Positions 36,063 to 48,019 of a stretch of 64,000 nt of DNA are shown here, piece after piece. Location of the stretch: positions 294,752-358,751 of the forward strand of contig CAMVNO010000002.1 in NCBI GenBank assembly GCA_947168855.1, written 5' to 3'. Numbering within the stretch: the stretch's first letter is position 1; every line of letters starts with the position of its first letter. The notes under the pieces were generated by a model. The model saw nothing but the letters and a program-made list of their open reading frames with translations. It did not search any database and was not told the DNA's origin. The position numbers and the translations under genes are program-made. The stretch is from an uncultured Clostridia bacterium. GTDB lineage: Bacteria; Bacillota; Clostridia; Christensenellales; CAG-138.

Positions 36063-37292
36063 ATGGCAAAGAGTGTTTACGGTAAGAAAAAAACAATGCG
36101 CAATATCCTGATCGTCGTGATCGCGGCGGCCATGATCGCAGCGGCGATCTTTCTGATCGTTGCGCTTCAGAAGGACGGCGCGGGCATGAACTGCTTCCAG
36201 AGAAGCAGAACCGCAGTAAGCGCGGACAATTTGAGAGCTACGGTCGGAGAGTATAAAGTCATGTATGACTCACTCACCTCCAACTACGGCAGCGTAACGA
36301 TGAGCGACGAACAGGTCCGGAATCTGCAGGAATACTGCGCGCGCGAGGTTCTGATGCAGAAGATCTATGAAAAGGAAGCGAAGGCGCTCGGTCTTTCGCT
36401 GACCGAGGAACAGCTGGCGGCAAGCGCAAAGAGCGCGGACGATCAGATCGCTTCGATCGAAAAGAGCTATGCGAACAACCTGATCGAGAGCGGCTCCTAT
36501 TCCAAGACCGCTATGGAGAAGCAGATCAACAGCTTCTATCAGCGTCTCGGCATGAGCAAGAACGAATACCGCGCGTTTATGATCCAGAGCATAACTGCTG
36601 CGGATTACCGTCAGGCGATCCTGGACTACTATAAAGAAAACGGAAGCGGCATTGATGAGGACGCGCTCGTGGACTATTACCGCAAGAGTGTGGAAGATAC
36701 GATGACGGTCGAGAATGAAGACGGAACGGAGACGTCCGCCTACAGCAGCGGGATGTTCTGGAATTATCTGCAGACCTTTAAGAGCGGTTATACGCCGATG
36801 CTGTATGTGCCAGAGGGATTCATCTATATTGATTATATTGAGATCAGGAAGGAAACGACCGAGGAGGTCGAAGAAATCATCCGTAAGGTCAACGACGGCG
36901 AAATGAGCTTTGACGAGCTGATGAATTCCGAAGAAAACCAGGATGCGTTCAAGGATACGCTGACCGCGCCGTATCCGATCGCAGAGAATGATCACAGTCA
37001 GCTGTTCACGCCGCAGGAGGTCTACACAAAAGCAGCGGCGCTGAAGACCGGAGAAACGGATTCGTTCATCGAGCAGGCGGTGACCGATGATGACGGCAAA
37101 ACGACCGTAACCGGCTATCTGTTCCGCCGCGCCGAGGGCAATATGTGCTATGAGGGCGATCACGGCGTGATCAAAATCGACTATTTCGAGGGCATCCGCG
37201 AATCCGCGGAGGAACAGTACAGGCTTGACCAGTGGCTGTCCGATCTCAAGTTTGAGGATGCGGTTTACGCGTACAGGGGAGTGCTCAAATGA
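36063..37292 (+). CDS. Membrane-anchored SurA/PrsA-like foldase
   Basis: A 409-residue extracytoplasmic protein. A basic start (MAKSVYGKKKTMRN) is followed by one transmembrane helix (~14-33). Residues ~55-210 form a long helical SurA-N-like chaperone region. A region near 260-340 with FIYIDYIEIRKETTEEVEEIIRKVNDGEMSFDEL has the layout of a parvulin rotamase, though degenerate. No lipobox Cys. ATG 36063 is preceded by GAGGAG eight bases upstream. It probably helps fold exported proteins at the membrane surface. A 28-codon gene overlaps its stop. Confidence 0.8.
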   Translation: MAKSVYGKKKTMRNILIVVIAAAMIAAAIFLIVALQKDGAGMNCFQRSRTAVSADNLRATVGEYKVMYDSLTSNYGSVTMSDEQVRNLQEYCAREVLMQKIYEKEAKALGLSLTEEQLAASAKSADDQIASIEKSYANNLIESGSYSKTAMEKQINSFYQRLGMSKNEYRAFMIQSITAADYRQAILDYYKENGSGIDEDALVDYYRKSVEDTMTVENEDGTETSAYSSGMFWNYLQTFKSGYTPMLYVPEGFIYIDYIEIRKETTEEVEEIIRKVNDGEMSFDELMNSEENQDAFKDTLTAPYPIAENDHSQLFTPQEVYTKAAALKTGETDSFIEQAVTDDDGKTTVTGYLFRRAEGNMCYEGDHGVIKIDYFEGIRESAEEQYRLDQWLSDLKFEDAVYAYRGVLK

Positions 37293-37375
37293 AGCAGCGC
37301 ACGATTCGGATCATCTGCTGGATTATGGCGGGGCTGATGCTGTTCGGCGTCATAGCCGCACTCATTTTCCGCTGA
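37289..37375 (+). CDS. 28-residue single-span membrane peptide
   Basis: ATG 37289 overlaps the stop of the SurA-like gene (ATGA) and the frame ends at TGA 37373-37375, just before a terminator. The peptide has a basic MKQRTIRIICW start and one hydrophobic helix to LIFR. Coupled translation and position support a real small protein, perhaps a partner of the foldase. Confidence 0.6.
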   Translation: MKQRTIRIICWIMAGLMLFGVIAALIFR

Positions 37376-37390
37376 TGAAAAACGCTTTCC

Positions 37391-37416
37391 AAACGCCTTC
37401 TTCGGAAGGCGTTTTT
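37391..37416 (+). terminator. Intrinsic terminator
   Basis: Stem AAACGCCTTC / GAAGGCGTTT with a TTCG loop and a T-run, 16 bases after the 28-residue gene. Confidence 0.9.
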
Positions 37417-37497
37417 GCGTTAACCGACGATCTGAACGCCCCGATCTCGGAGAGAAAAAACCGTCCGGAAAACGTGTATATTTTTTCGTCGGAACGC

Positions 37498-37526
37498 TTG
37501 CAAATACCGGAAGAGTGTGTTATGAT
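37498..37526 (+). promoter_or_regulatory. Promoter of the cohesin/Ig-like gene
   Basis: TTGCAA (37498-37503), a 17-base spacer and TATGAT (37521-37526). Leader of about 140 bases to the ATG at 37674; no known RNA motif recognised in it. Confidence 0.7.
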
Positions 37527-37673
37527 GTAGCAGTAAATATGACGATACTGTGAACTGATATCGGTTATGGGATCGTTATACACATGGTTTCGTTGCGGCA
37601 AAAAACGATTGATCGGGATTTTGATCGCGTCGCGCCGCATGACCCCACACAATTCTGCAGGAGGATAGAACCT

Positions 37674-38984
37674 ATGAAGAAACTGTTGGCAATGCTTCTC
37701 GCACTCGTGATGCTGTTTGCATTCATTCCGGCAACGCTTGCGGATGACGCGGATTTCACGATGATCATCAACGGTCATCAGGTCGCAGGGGAAGTTTTGA
37801 AAGTCGATGTCACGCTGAAATCAGATCTCCTCGATCCGATCTTCGGCATGCATTTTGCGCTGAACTACGACAGCACGCAGCTTAAGTATCAGAGCTGTGA
37901 GGTAAACGACGTGCTCGGCATTGCGCAAGTCAACGGCGAGACGGCAGGCACGGTTCGTGTCGGCACCGCGAACATGGGCGGCTTTATTGTCACGAGCGAT
38001 ATGAAAGCGATCACGCTGTACTTCACCATCGTGGAGGGACTCGAGGCGAACGCCCGCATCGCGTTCACGCTGGCAGAAGGCGCGTATATCGAAACCGGTG
38101 ATGTCACCGCGCCTGTGGAACACGGCATTACGGCAAAGTTCTCTCCGTTCATCTTCTTCCCGAATCTTCTGAATATCAGCGAGCAGCCGGTGAAGGCGAC
38201 CGTGAAACTCAATAAAAAGGCAACGTTCACCGTTCAGGCGAATGCGCTCGGCGAGCTGACCTATCAGTGGTACTATTCGAAGGACAACGGCGCAACCTGG
38301 ACGAAATACAGCGGCAAGACGACCGACAGCATTTCGGTGAAGGGCACCGCGACGACGAACGGTTATCTGTATCGCTGCGTGGTCAAGAGCGGCAATTTCG
38401 TTCTGACCTCGAAGAGTGCAAAGCTGACGGTTTCCGGCTTGAAGCCGAAGATCGTTGTACAGCCCAAGAAGGTGACGGTCGAAAACGGCGAAGTCGCCAC
38501 GATCAAAGTGGTTGCTGCGGGCACCGGCCTCAAGTATCAGTGGTATTATTCCAAGGATAACGGCGTAAAGTGGGTCAAGTGGAGCGGCAAGACGAAGGCG
38601 AGCGTCAAGATCACGGCAAAAGAATCGAACAACGGCACGCTGTATCGCTGCGTGATCAAGAACACCAAGGGCAGCGTCACGACGAGCAAGGCCAGAATGA
38701 CGGTCAACGGTGTGAAGCCGAGAGTCATGACACAGCCGAAGGCGGTGACGGTTGCAGCAGGCAAGACGGCCAAGTTCACGGTCGCGGCGGCGGGCGTCAA
38801 GCCCACCTATCAGTGGCAGGTTTCGAAAGACGGCGGCAAGAAGTGGACGAATGTGAAGGACGCGACGAGCGCGACCCTTTCGTTCAAGACTGTCAAGAAG
38901 AACAACGGCTGGCTGTATCGCTGCGTCATTACGAACGAGTTCGGCAGCGTCAACAGCAAGGGCGTGAAGCTCACGATCAAATAA
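37674..38984 (+). CDS. Secreted cohesin-like protein with three Ig-like repeats
   Basis: A 436-residue exported protein. The signal peptide MKKLLAMLLALVMLFAFIPA ends near LAD. Residues ~25-155 have a cohesin-type beta pattern (LKVDVTLKSDLLDP, GMHFALNYDSTQLKY, GTVRVGTANMGG, ITLYFTIVEG). Three Ig-like repeats of ~85 residues follow, each with a YQWYYSKDNG or YQWQVSKDGG strand and a YRCV cysteine strand. No cell-wall anchor is visible, so it is secreted or held non-covalently. AGGAGG precedes ATG 37674. Partners (dockerin proteins) are not in the window. Role in adhesion or polysaccharide binding is inferred. Confidence 0.8.
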   Translation: MKKLLAMLLALVMLFAFIPATLADDADFTMIINGHQVAGEVLKVDVTLKSDLLDPIFGMHFALNYDSTQLKYQSCEVNDVLGIAQVNGETAGTVRVGTANMGGFIVTSDMKAITLYFTIVEGLEANARIAFTLAEGAYIETGDVTAPVEHGITAKFSPFIFFPNLLNISEQPVKATVKLNKKATFTVQANALGELTYQWYYSKDNGATWTKYSGKTTDSISVKGTATTNGYLYRCVVKSGNFVLTSKSAKLTVSGLKPKIVVQPKKVTVENGEVATIKVVAAGTGLKYQWYYSKDNGVKWVKWSGKTKASVKITAKESNNGTLYRCVIKNTKGSVTTSKARMTVNGVKPRVMTQPKAVTVAAGKTAKFTVAAAGVKPTYQWQVSKDGGKKWTNVKDATSATLSFKTVKKNNGWLYRCVITNEFGSVNSKGVKLTIK

Positions 38985-38997
38985 GACAGGGATTCTC

Positions 38998-39024
38998 AAC
39001 AGCGCCCTCAAAAGGGGCGCTGTT
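38998..39024 (+). terminator. Hairpin terminator, weak T-run
   Basis: Ten-pair stem AACAGCGCCC / GGGCGCTGTT with a loop of seven bases, followed by CGTGTTTGT. Stem is strong, T-tract poor. Confidence 0.6.
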
Positions 39025-39074
39025 CGTGTTTGTATCGGAAAACAATGTCCTATCGGACAAAACAGGAGGTTTGA

Positions 39075-40862
39075 ATGATCGGATTCGGGATTGTCGGCTC
39101 GTTGATGTTTCTCATCATGCTTGCCGTGCTGGAGCTGAATAAGAACACGATTCTGGGCTTTGCGCTGCTGCTCGCTGCAACCGCCTGCTTTGCGGTGCTG
39201 TTTATCAAAGTGCTGCACGGCGGCAAATGGTACTGGAAGCTGCTCGGCTGGCTCGGCTGGATCGGCGCGTTTATCGCGATCCTGCTTCTGACGTGGCCGC
39301 CGATGAAGCGCGTACCGGCGTATGAAGGCAAAACGCCGACCTATACGGAGACGGTTTCGCTTGAGAAGGGCGACGTGCGCGGCGTCGTGATCGACGACGG
39401 CAGGGTCGAGCTCTACGCGGGCATTCCGTATGCGAAGCCGCCGGTGGGCGAGCTCCGTTGGCGCGAGCCGCAGGATCCGGATCCGTGGGCGGGCGTGCTC
39501 GATGCGGATCAGTTTGCGCCGATGTGCATGCAGCCGGTCGGGCTCCCGATCGTCGACAGCCTCAAGCAGATCATCGGATACCATGAATACAGCATTTCGC
39601 TGCGCGACAACTATCGCCCCGCGGTCAGCGAAGACGGGCTTTACGTCAATGTGTGGAAGCCCGCGGGCAAGGCGGAGGGGCTGCCCGTGCTCGTTTATAT
39701 TCACGGCGGCACGCTGCAGACCGGTCAGCCGTGGTACGGCGATTATGCCGGAACCGGTCTTGCGCGCGAAGGCGTGATCGTGGTCAATCTCGGCTACCGG
39801 CTCGGCGTATTCGGCTATCTTGCGGACGAGGGACTCCGCGCGGAATCGGAGCACGGCACGACCGGCAACTACGGTCTTCTGGACCAGATCAAAGCGCTCG
39901 AATGGGTACAAAACAACATCGCGGCGTTCGGCGGCGATCCTGAAAACGTCACTCTTGCGGGAGAATCCGCGGGCGCGGCAAGCGTCAGCGCGATCTGCAC
40001 CTCGCCGCTTGCAAAGGGATTGTTCCGGAGAGTCCTGCTCGAAAGCTCCACCGTCGCGTCGGTGGAACCGCCGCACTCGTTCCGGTCGTATGACGATGCG
40101 ATCGCATCCGGAACCGAACTGAAAGCGCGTTACAGCGTCAACACGCCCGCCGAGCTGCGCGCGCTCGACGCGGAACAGATCGTCAACGAAGCGTATACGC
40201 AGCATTTCATGACCGTCGACGGATATGCGCTCGTCGAAACGCCGTACGAATCGTACCGGAAGGGCGCGTACAACGAGCAGGCGATCCTGCACGGCTACAA
40301 TTCCGAGGAAAGCGGACCGTTCCTGATCCTCGGTCACGCAAGCATGAAGAATTACGAGCAGCGTGTCCGCGCGTTTTTCAAAGAATACGCCGACGACGTG
40401 CTGAAGCTCTGCGCTCCGACGACCGACGCCGAGGCGAAGGATCTGTGGGCGCAGATCTACGGCGCGATCTTCTTCAACTATCCGCATTACTGCGAAAACC
40501 GTCTCGCTGCCGAAAACGGCATTCCGGTCTGGGAATACTATTTCAGCAAGCACAACGGACGGCTCGGCGCATGGCACAGCGGTGAACTGATTTATTTCTA
40601 CGGGAACCTGCCGAAAGATTCGCGGCTCTTTGACGAAGCGGACTACACGCTTGAAAAGAATATCACCGGCTATATTCTGAACTATCTGAAGACCGGCGAT
40701 CCGAACGGCGCCGGACTTCCCGCGTGGGAGAGCAATGCGGACTCCGCGCGGCTGATGGAGTTCGGCGACAACACCGGTATGATCGGCGAAAAATACCTTG
40801 CGCTTTATGAGATTCTGGACCGTATGACGGGATGGGGAACACAGCCTGTTGACGGAGAATAA
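39075..40862 (+). CDS. Membrane-anchored type B carboxylesterase
   Basis: A 595-residue alpha/beta hydrolase. Residues ~1-75 are three hydrophobic helices that place the enzyme in the membrane. The type B esterase domain follows from ~95: YAGIPYAKPPVGELRW, VLVYIHGGTLQTG (oxyanion), and nucleophile Ser ~298 in LAGESAGAASVSA. The Glu (HGYNSEES) and His (AWHSGELIYFYG) positions of the triad are present. Secreted homologues are para-nitrobenzyl esterases; an N-terminal multi-span anchor is unusual. AGGAGG precedes ATG 39075. Confidence 0.88.
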   Translation: MIGFGIVGSLMFLIMLAVLELNKNTILGFALLLAATACFAVLFIKVLHGGKWYWKLLGWLGWIGAFIAILLLTWPPMKRVPAYEGKTPTYTETVSLEKGDVRGVVIDDGRVELYAGIPYAKPPVGELRWREPQDPDPWAGVLDADQFAPMCMQPVGLPIVDSLKQIIGYHEYSISLRDNYRPAVSEDGLYVNVWKPAGKAEGLPVLVYIHGGTLQTGQPWYGDYAGTGLAREGVIVVNLGYRLGVFGYLADEGLRAESEHGTTGNYGLLDQIKALEWVQNNIAAFGGDPENVTLAGESAGAASVSAICTSPLAKGLFRRVLLESSTVASVEPPHSFRSYDDAIASGTELKARYSVNTPAELRALDAEQIVNEAYTQHFMTVDGYALVETPYESYRKGAYNEQAILHGYNSEESGPFLILGHASMKNYEQRVRAFFKEYADDVLKLCAPTTDAEAKDLWAQIYGAIFFNYPHYCENRLAAENGIPVWEYYFSKHNGRLGAWHSGELIYFYGNLPKDSRLFDEADYTLEKNITGYILNYLKTGDPNGAGLPAWESNADSARLMEFGDNTGMIGEKYLALYEILDRMTGWGTQPVDGE

Positions 40863-40891
40863 AAAATCTTTTGCGTTTCCAAAAATTTCTG

Positions 40892-40920
40892 TTGACAAAC
40901 CGCGAACGAGCCGCTATAAT
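40892..40920 (+). promoter_or_regulatory. Consensus promoter of the tRNA pair
   Basis: TTGACA (40892-40897), a 17-base spacer and TATAAT (40915-40920): a perfect consensus, 11 bases before tRNA-Gly. Confidence 0.92.
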
Positions 40921-40931
40921 ATCATCTGTTC

Positions 40932-41007
40932 GCGGGAATAGCTCATTTGGTAGAGCGCAGCCTTGCCAAGGCTGAGGTGGCGGGTTCGAGCCCCGTTTCC
41001 CGCTCCA
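40932..41007 (+). tRNA. tRNA-Gly(GCC)
   Basis: Cloverleaf with seven-pair acceptor stem (GCGGGAA / TTCCCGC), anticodon GCC at 40965-40967 in loop TTGCCAA, T-loop TTCGAGC and an encoded CCA. Length 76 including CCA. Confidence 0.96.
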
Positions 41008-41013
41008 CCATAT

Positions 41014-41090
41014 GCCTCCTTAGCTCAGCTGGCTAGAGCACCTGACTCTTAATCAGGGTGTCCAGGGTTCGAATCCCTGAGGGGGTACCA
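41014..41090 (+). tRNA. tRNA-Lys(CTT)
   Basis: Acceptor GCCTCCT pairs with AGGGGGT (two G-U pairs). Anticodon CTT at 41048-41050 in loop CTCTTAA, T-loop TTCGAAT, encoded CCA. Cotranscribed with the Gly gene six bases upstream. Confidence 0.93.
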
Positions 41091-41091
41091 G

Positions 41092-41123
41092 AAAAAAGCA
41101 CTTGCTTCGGCAAGTGCTTTTTT
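41092..41123 (+). terminator. Terminator of the tRNA operon
   Basis: A-run, stem GCACTTGC / GCAAGTGC with TTCG loop, then six T residues; symmetric enough to act in both directions. Confidence 0.93.
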
Positions 41124-41257
41124 CAATGAAGTCGCCCGATAAGGGCTAATGAAGTAATGAAGACGCTTCGCTAATGAAGGAATGAAAATGGCGACTTCGC
41201 TTCATTCGTGAGCGGAGCAAACATCTTCATTAAGCCTCAACGAGGCTGACTTCATTG
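41124..41257. repeat. 134-bp palindromic element (MITE-like)
   Basis: The ends are inverted copies: CAATGAAGTC...TAATGAAG at 41124-41154 and, in reverse complement, at 41225-41257. Each arm has a small internal hairpin in the same place (GCCC/GGGC and AGCCT/AGGCT), and further CTTCATT/AATGAAG dyads fill the centre. It starts at the tRNA terminator and ends about 40 bases before a truncated-looking gene. No coding capacity. Only one copy was noticed in the window. Confidence 0.7.
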
Positions 41258-41298
41258 GGGCGTCAGCTTATTTTCATCGTAACTTTTTACTCTATCTT

Positions 41299-41769
41299 AT
41301 GACGGCGGCGGGCTTTCAGCACGAGAGCGGAGAGGACCGGCGCGTCGCGGCGAACGTCGGCGTTGTGCTTGCCGCGATCTATGCGACGCTAATCCTGCTC
41401 GTCTATTTTGCGCAAACGACAAGCGTCCGCACGGAAGCCCTGAACGAACAGGCGGCGAAGGTGCTCGATTACCGGTGCGGCGGACTGTTGTTCAACTACG
41501 ATCTTTTAGGCTACGGCATGATGGCGCTGTCCACGTTCTTCATCGGGCTGTCGATGCAGGCGGAACGCAGGGCGGACAAGTGGCTCAAGGCGCTGCTGAT
41601 GATCCACGGCGTGTTCTTTTTAAGCTGCTTCGTGCTGCCGATGACCGGCATGTTCAGCGGCATGGCGGACGGCGGCGCCGGAAACGGCGGAACGGTCGCG
41701 CTTCTGTGCTGGTGCGCCTATTTCCTGCCGGTCGGCGTTTTGTCCTTTCTGCATTTCCGGAAAGCGTGA
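41299..41769 (+). pseudogene. Membrane protein, apparently 5'-truncated
   Basis: A 156-residue frame with four hydrophobic segments. The block LDYRCGGLLFNYDLLGYGMMALSTFFIGL and the LLMIHGVFFLSCFVLP segment look like a conserved membrane family whose members, as I recall, have additional N-terminal helices. There is no Shine-Dalgarno before the first ATG (TTTTTACTCTATCTT precedes it), and the palindromic element ends 41 bases upstream. I read it as a gene that lost its 5' end. It could still be translated from the shown ATG. Function unknown. Confidence 0.55.
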
Positions 41770-41778
41770 GGTGATCCC

Positions 41779-42240
41779 ATGACAAACAGCTTTGCATACA
41801 TCCGTCCGGCGCGGGCGGAGGACCTTTTCAGGATTGCGGAGATCGAGATCTTCAATTACCGGCTGTACTTCTATCCGATCTTCCGGAGCGACGCGTATTA
41901 TTTCGGCGAAAAGACCGTCCCGAATCTCACGGCGTTCTATGCAAACGAACCCGGCGTGATCGAAAACACCGTTGTGTATGACGACGGCGTCGTCAAGGGT
42001 TTCATTCGCGTGAAGGACGGGGAGATCGAAAAGCTGTTCGTCGAGCCGGTGCTGCAGAACCGCGGGATCGGCGACGCGCTCTTCCGATATGCCGCGGAAA
42101 CGCTCGGCGGCAGGCGTCTCTGGGTGCTCGAGAAGAACCCGCGCGCGATCCGTTTCTATGAGCGGCACGGGTTTCATCTGACGGGACAGAAAAAGCGCGT
42201 GGACGATACGAACGAGTTCCTGATCCGTATGGAACGGTAA
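41779..42240 (+). CDS. GNAT family N-acetyltransferase
   Basis: A 153-residue acetyltransferase. The acetyl-CoA binding motif VEPVLQNRGIGDALFRYA is at residues ~90-107, and LWVLEKNPRAIRFYERHGF (~115-133) is the typical end of the GNAT fold. The start ATG 41779 has GAGGTGA seven bases upstream. The FNYRLYFYPIF segment near 30-40 places it among small-substrate or protein acetyltransferases of unknown target. Ends at a symmetrical terminator shared with the convergent gene. Confidence 0.88.
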   Translation: MTNSFAYIRPARAEDLFRIAEIEIFNYRLYFYPIFRSDAYYFGEKTVPNLTAFYANEPGVIENTVVYDDGVVKGFIRVKDGEIEKLFVEPVLQNRGIGDALFRYAAETLGGRRLWVLEKNPRAIRFYERHGFHLTGQKKRVDDTNEFLIRMER

Positions 42241-42241
42241 T

Positions 42242-42273
42242 AAACAAGCAAGTCCGATCGGACTTGCTTGTTT
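42242..42273. terminator. Bidirectional terminator between convergent genes
   Basis: Nearly perfect 32-base palindrome AAACAAGCAAGTCC...GGACTTGCTTGTTT, serving the GNAT gene (plus) and the kinase-like gene (minus). Confidence 0.88.
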
Positions 42274-42282
42274 CGTATCGCT

Positions 42283-43176
42283 TCAGGACAGCAGCTCCTT
42301 TGCGAGCACGTTTGCTTTTTCGAAATAGACGGAGAAGGTCTCGTCCTTCGGTTCGTCGGGATTTTTGAGATACCAGCTCACGATCATGATCCATTCGTCA
42401 AAGACGGCGAGCCGTACGTCGCGGTCAAAGACGCCGCGTTCGGGCTTTTCGCGCAGGGCTTCATAGATCCGGTCGCAGAACAGCGTCTTCTGCGGTTCCG
42501 TCATGCGGTACGGATACACCGCGTGCTCGCCGCTGTGCGCCAAAAATCGCCCGATGTCGAGCGCGTAAGGCATAAAGCCGCCGTATTCCCAGTCGATCAG
42601 ATATACGCGTTTGCCCGCTTCGATGCAGTTGATCGGTACAAGATCGCCGTTTGCAAGCGTGAGGGGCATTTCCTTCATACGGTCGAGAAACATGGCGTAT
42701 GCGCGGTGCAGCAGCGGTTCGCCTTCAAGATAAGCGAGCCTTTCGGACCGGTATGCGACCTCCTTTTCGGCAACCGTACGATCGTAACCGTTTCCCAAAG
42801 GGAAGGCGTTCATGATCTCCGCGACGGAAGCCGCGGCGCGGGCGACGCTGTCGTCCGTCATTTCCTTGAGGTCATTCCCTTCGATGAATTCCGTGACCAT
42901 GGAATCGCCGGAAAAACCGATCACGCGCGGTACGGGCAGGTCTGCGGGGAGCATGGCACAGATCGTCTTCTCGGCAGTGAAACGATCGGGCCTGTCAAAA
43001 TGCTTCAGCACGAATACGCCTCGCGGATGGACGATTTTGAACACATCGTAGCGCTTATGCTCCTCCGCAAAATCGTCGCAGAACCGGTATGCAAAAAACG
43101 CACCGGGTCCGACGGTCGCTTTAATAACGTCGGCGTACGCGGATGCGTCTTCGAGTTTTTCAAGATACATGCTCAT
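42283..43176 (-). CDS. Aminoglycoside/choline kinase-like phosphotransferase
   Basis: A 297-residue protein of the APH fold. The N-lobe has VFKIVHPRGVFVLKHFDR with the ATP-binding Lys. The C-lobe has the catalytic loop TLANGDLVPINCI (residues ~190-202, an NGD in place of HxD) and the metal-binding LIDWEYGGFMPYALD (~212-226). It could phosphorylate a sugar, choline or a small alcohol. Substrate not readable from sequence. The HxD to NGD change is a notable divergence. Start overlaps the stop of the Lgt-like gene (ATGA), so both are cotranscribed. Confidence 0.8.
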   Translation of the reverse strand: MSMYLEKLEDASAYADVIKATVGPGAFFAYRFCDDFAEEHKRYDVFKIVHPRGVFVLKHFDRPDRFTAEKTICAMLPADLPVPRVIGFSGDSMVTEFIEGNDLKEMTDDSVARAAASVAEIMNAFPLGNGYDRTVAEKEVAYRSERLAYLEGEPLLHRAYAMFLDRMKEMPLTLANGDLVPINCIEAGKRVYLIDWEYGGFMPYALDIGRFLAHSGEHAVYPYRMTEPQKTLFCDRIYEALREKPERGVFDRDVRLAVFDEWIMIVSWYLKNPDEPKDETFSVYFEKANVLAKELLS

Positions 43177-44096
43177 TGTTTGTCTTCCGGGGCGTCTTCG
43201 GGCTTATCGCCGGCATCGTCGCCCTCATAAAAGACGATCGGCTCTTTGATCGGCTGCTTGCCGAAGCGGTAAAGGTCGACGCCGGGGTCGTACGGATCGA
43301 CGGGCAGCGGCTTCAGCACGCCGGTCTTTTTCAAGATCAGCACCACGATCAGCCAAAGGACGATCAGGATGCTCACGACCTGCGAGAACGACAGCGGACC
43401 GAAGCCGCCGCGCACGGCGTCGCCGCGGAAGAATTCGATGATGAAGCGGAAGATCGCGTAGGGGAACAGGTAGAGATACACCATGCGCCCGCGGCGCGCG
43501 TCCTTCTTTTCGCGCAGGAACAGAATGAGCAGCACGGCGAACAGAATGAAATTGAACGCCGATTCAAAGAGCTGCACCGGCAGCCGGTTGTCCCAGAAAT
43601 GCGAACAGAACGCGCTGTCGGGATACTGCTTGCCGTAGCAGCACGGATGCCAGACGATCTCGCCGAAGTCGTTATAGTCGCGTCCGAGATAGCAGCCGAT
43701 GCGGGCGATCCCGTGGAACAGCGGCGTGGTGACCGCCACAATGTCGCGCCCGAGACGCTTTCTCGGAAGAAGGAACTTCGACAGGATCCAGAAGGTCAGA
43801 AAATAGCCCAGAAGCCCGCCGTAAAAGACGATGCCGGATTGTGTAAAGCATTCGATGAACGAGATCGTCTCCCCGCGCGTATACAGATATGTCGCGTACG
43901 AGATCGCGCCGAACAGCTTTGCACCGCCCAAAAGACCGATGAGGGACGCGATCATGAGAAACAGCTGCCGCACCCAGTTCTGCTCGCGGCGGATGCACAA
44001 AAGAAACGCCACGCCGAATACGGCGATGATGCCGATCGCCGCCATGACCGAGTAGGTCAACACATGATCCCAAAGAAATTGCGTAACTGTATTCAT
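43173..44096 (-). CDS. lgt: Lgt-like prolipoprotein diacylglyceryl transferase
   Basis: A 307-residue polytopic protein with seven hydrophobic helices. The Lgt pattern is seen in VFYGGLLGYFLTFWIL, ARIGCYLGRDYND, LPVQLFESAFNF and IFRFIIEFFRGD (with the Arg of the catalytic motif). Compared with the RIGCFxxGCCYG form of many Clostridia, an insertion separates RIGCYLG from HPCCYGK. The start is ATG 44096; a TATAAT box ends only six bases before it, so the mRNA should be leaderless. It transfers diacylglycerol to lipobox cysteines. Substrate use by this divergent copy is inferred. Confidence 0.82.
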   Translation of the reverse strand: MNTVTQFLWDHVLTYSVMAAIGIIAVFGVAFLLCIRREQNWVRQLFLMIASLIGLLGGAKLFGAISYATYLYTRGETISFIECFTQSGIVFYGGLLGYFLTFWILSKFLLPRKRLGRDIVAVTTPLFHGIARIGCYLGRDYNDFGEIVWHPCCYGKQYPDSAFCSHFWDNRLPVQLFESAFNFILFAVLLILFLREKKDARRGRMVYLYLFPYAIFRFIIEFFRGDAVRGGFGPLSFSQVVSILIVLWLIVVLILKKTGVLKPLPVDPYDPGVDLYRFGKQPIKEPIVFYEGDDAGDKPEDAPEDKQ

Positions 44097-44102
44097 ACCG
44101 AT

Positions 44103-44131
44103 ATTATAACGATTCTTTTCGGGGTTGGCAA
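44103..44131 (-). promoter_or_regulatory. Promoter predicting a leaderless lgt-like mRNA
   Basis: Minus strand TTGCCA (44131-44126), a 17-base spacer and TATAAT (44108-44103). Six bases separate the -10 from ATG 44096, so transcription should begin at or beside the start codon. Confidence 0.75.
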
Positions 44132-44177
44132 TACAAACTTTCCACACAATATACTCCCGATTTCACGCGGGAAGGCG

Positions 44178-44207
44178 TTGACAGTTCATGCGGAATTTTG
44201 CTATAAT
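44178..44207 (+). promoter_or_regulatory. Promoter of the pyruvate:ferredoxin oxidoreductase gene
   Basis: TTGACA (44178-44183), an 18-base spacer and TATAAT (44202-44207), 50 bases before ATG 44258. Confidence 0.88.
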
Positions 44208-44212
44208 GCTAA

Positions 44213-47788
<3,576 letters not shown>

Positions 47789-47854
47789 TCGCAGGCTGTC
47801 GTAAAAGGGGTCAGATCGTTTGCGACGATAGGATCGCAATTAAACACCGATAGG

Positions 47855-47886
47855 AAGAAAGGGCGCAAATCGCGCCCTTTCTTTGA
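47855..47886 (+). terminator. Terminator of nifJ
   Basis: Stem AAGAAAGGGCGC / GCGCCCTTTCTT followed by TTGATT. The gap from here to 48,019 holds no gene. Confidence 0.9.
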
Positions 47887-48019
47887 TTATTATCGCCGCA
47901 AACTATCCGTGTTTTCGCTCCATCGCATACACTAGTATGGCTCCGTCGCGAAGAACGCGGATTCTGATCGCCTTCCCAACAGCCTGTACCGTGCAAACGG
48001 CGGGGTTTTTCTCCCTTTT

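Noticed and set aside
37821..40898. Very long open frame on the minus strand opposite the Ig-like and carboxylesterase genes
   Set aside because: It is antisense to two clear protein families, and its Arg/His/Val-rich translation is what high-GC codons give when read on the other strand. No ribosome site or domain.
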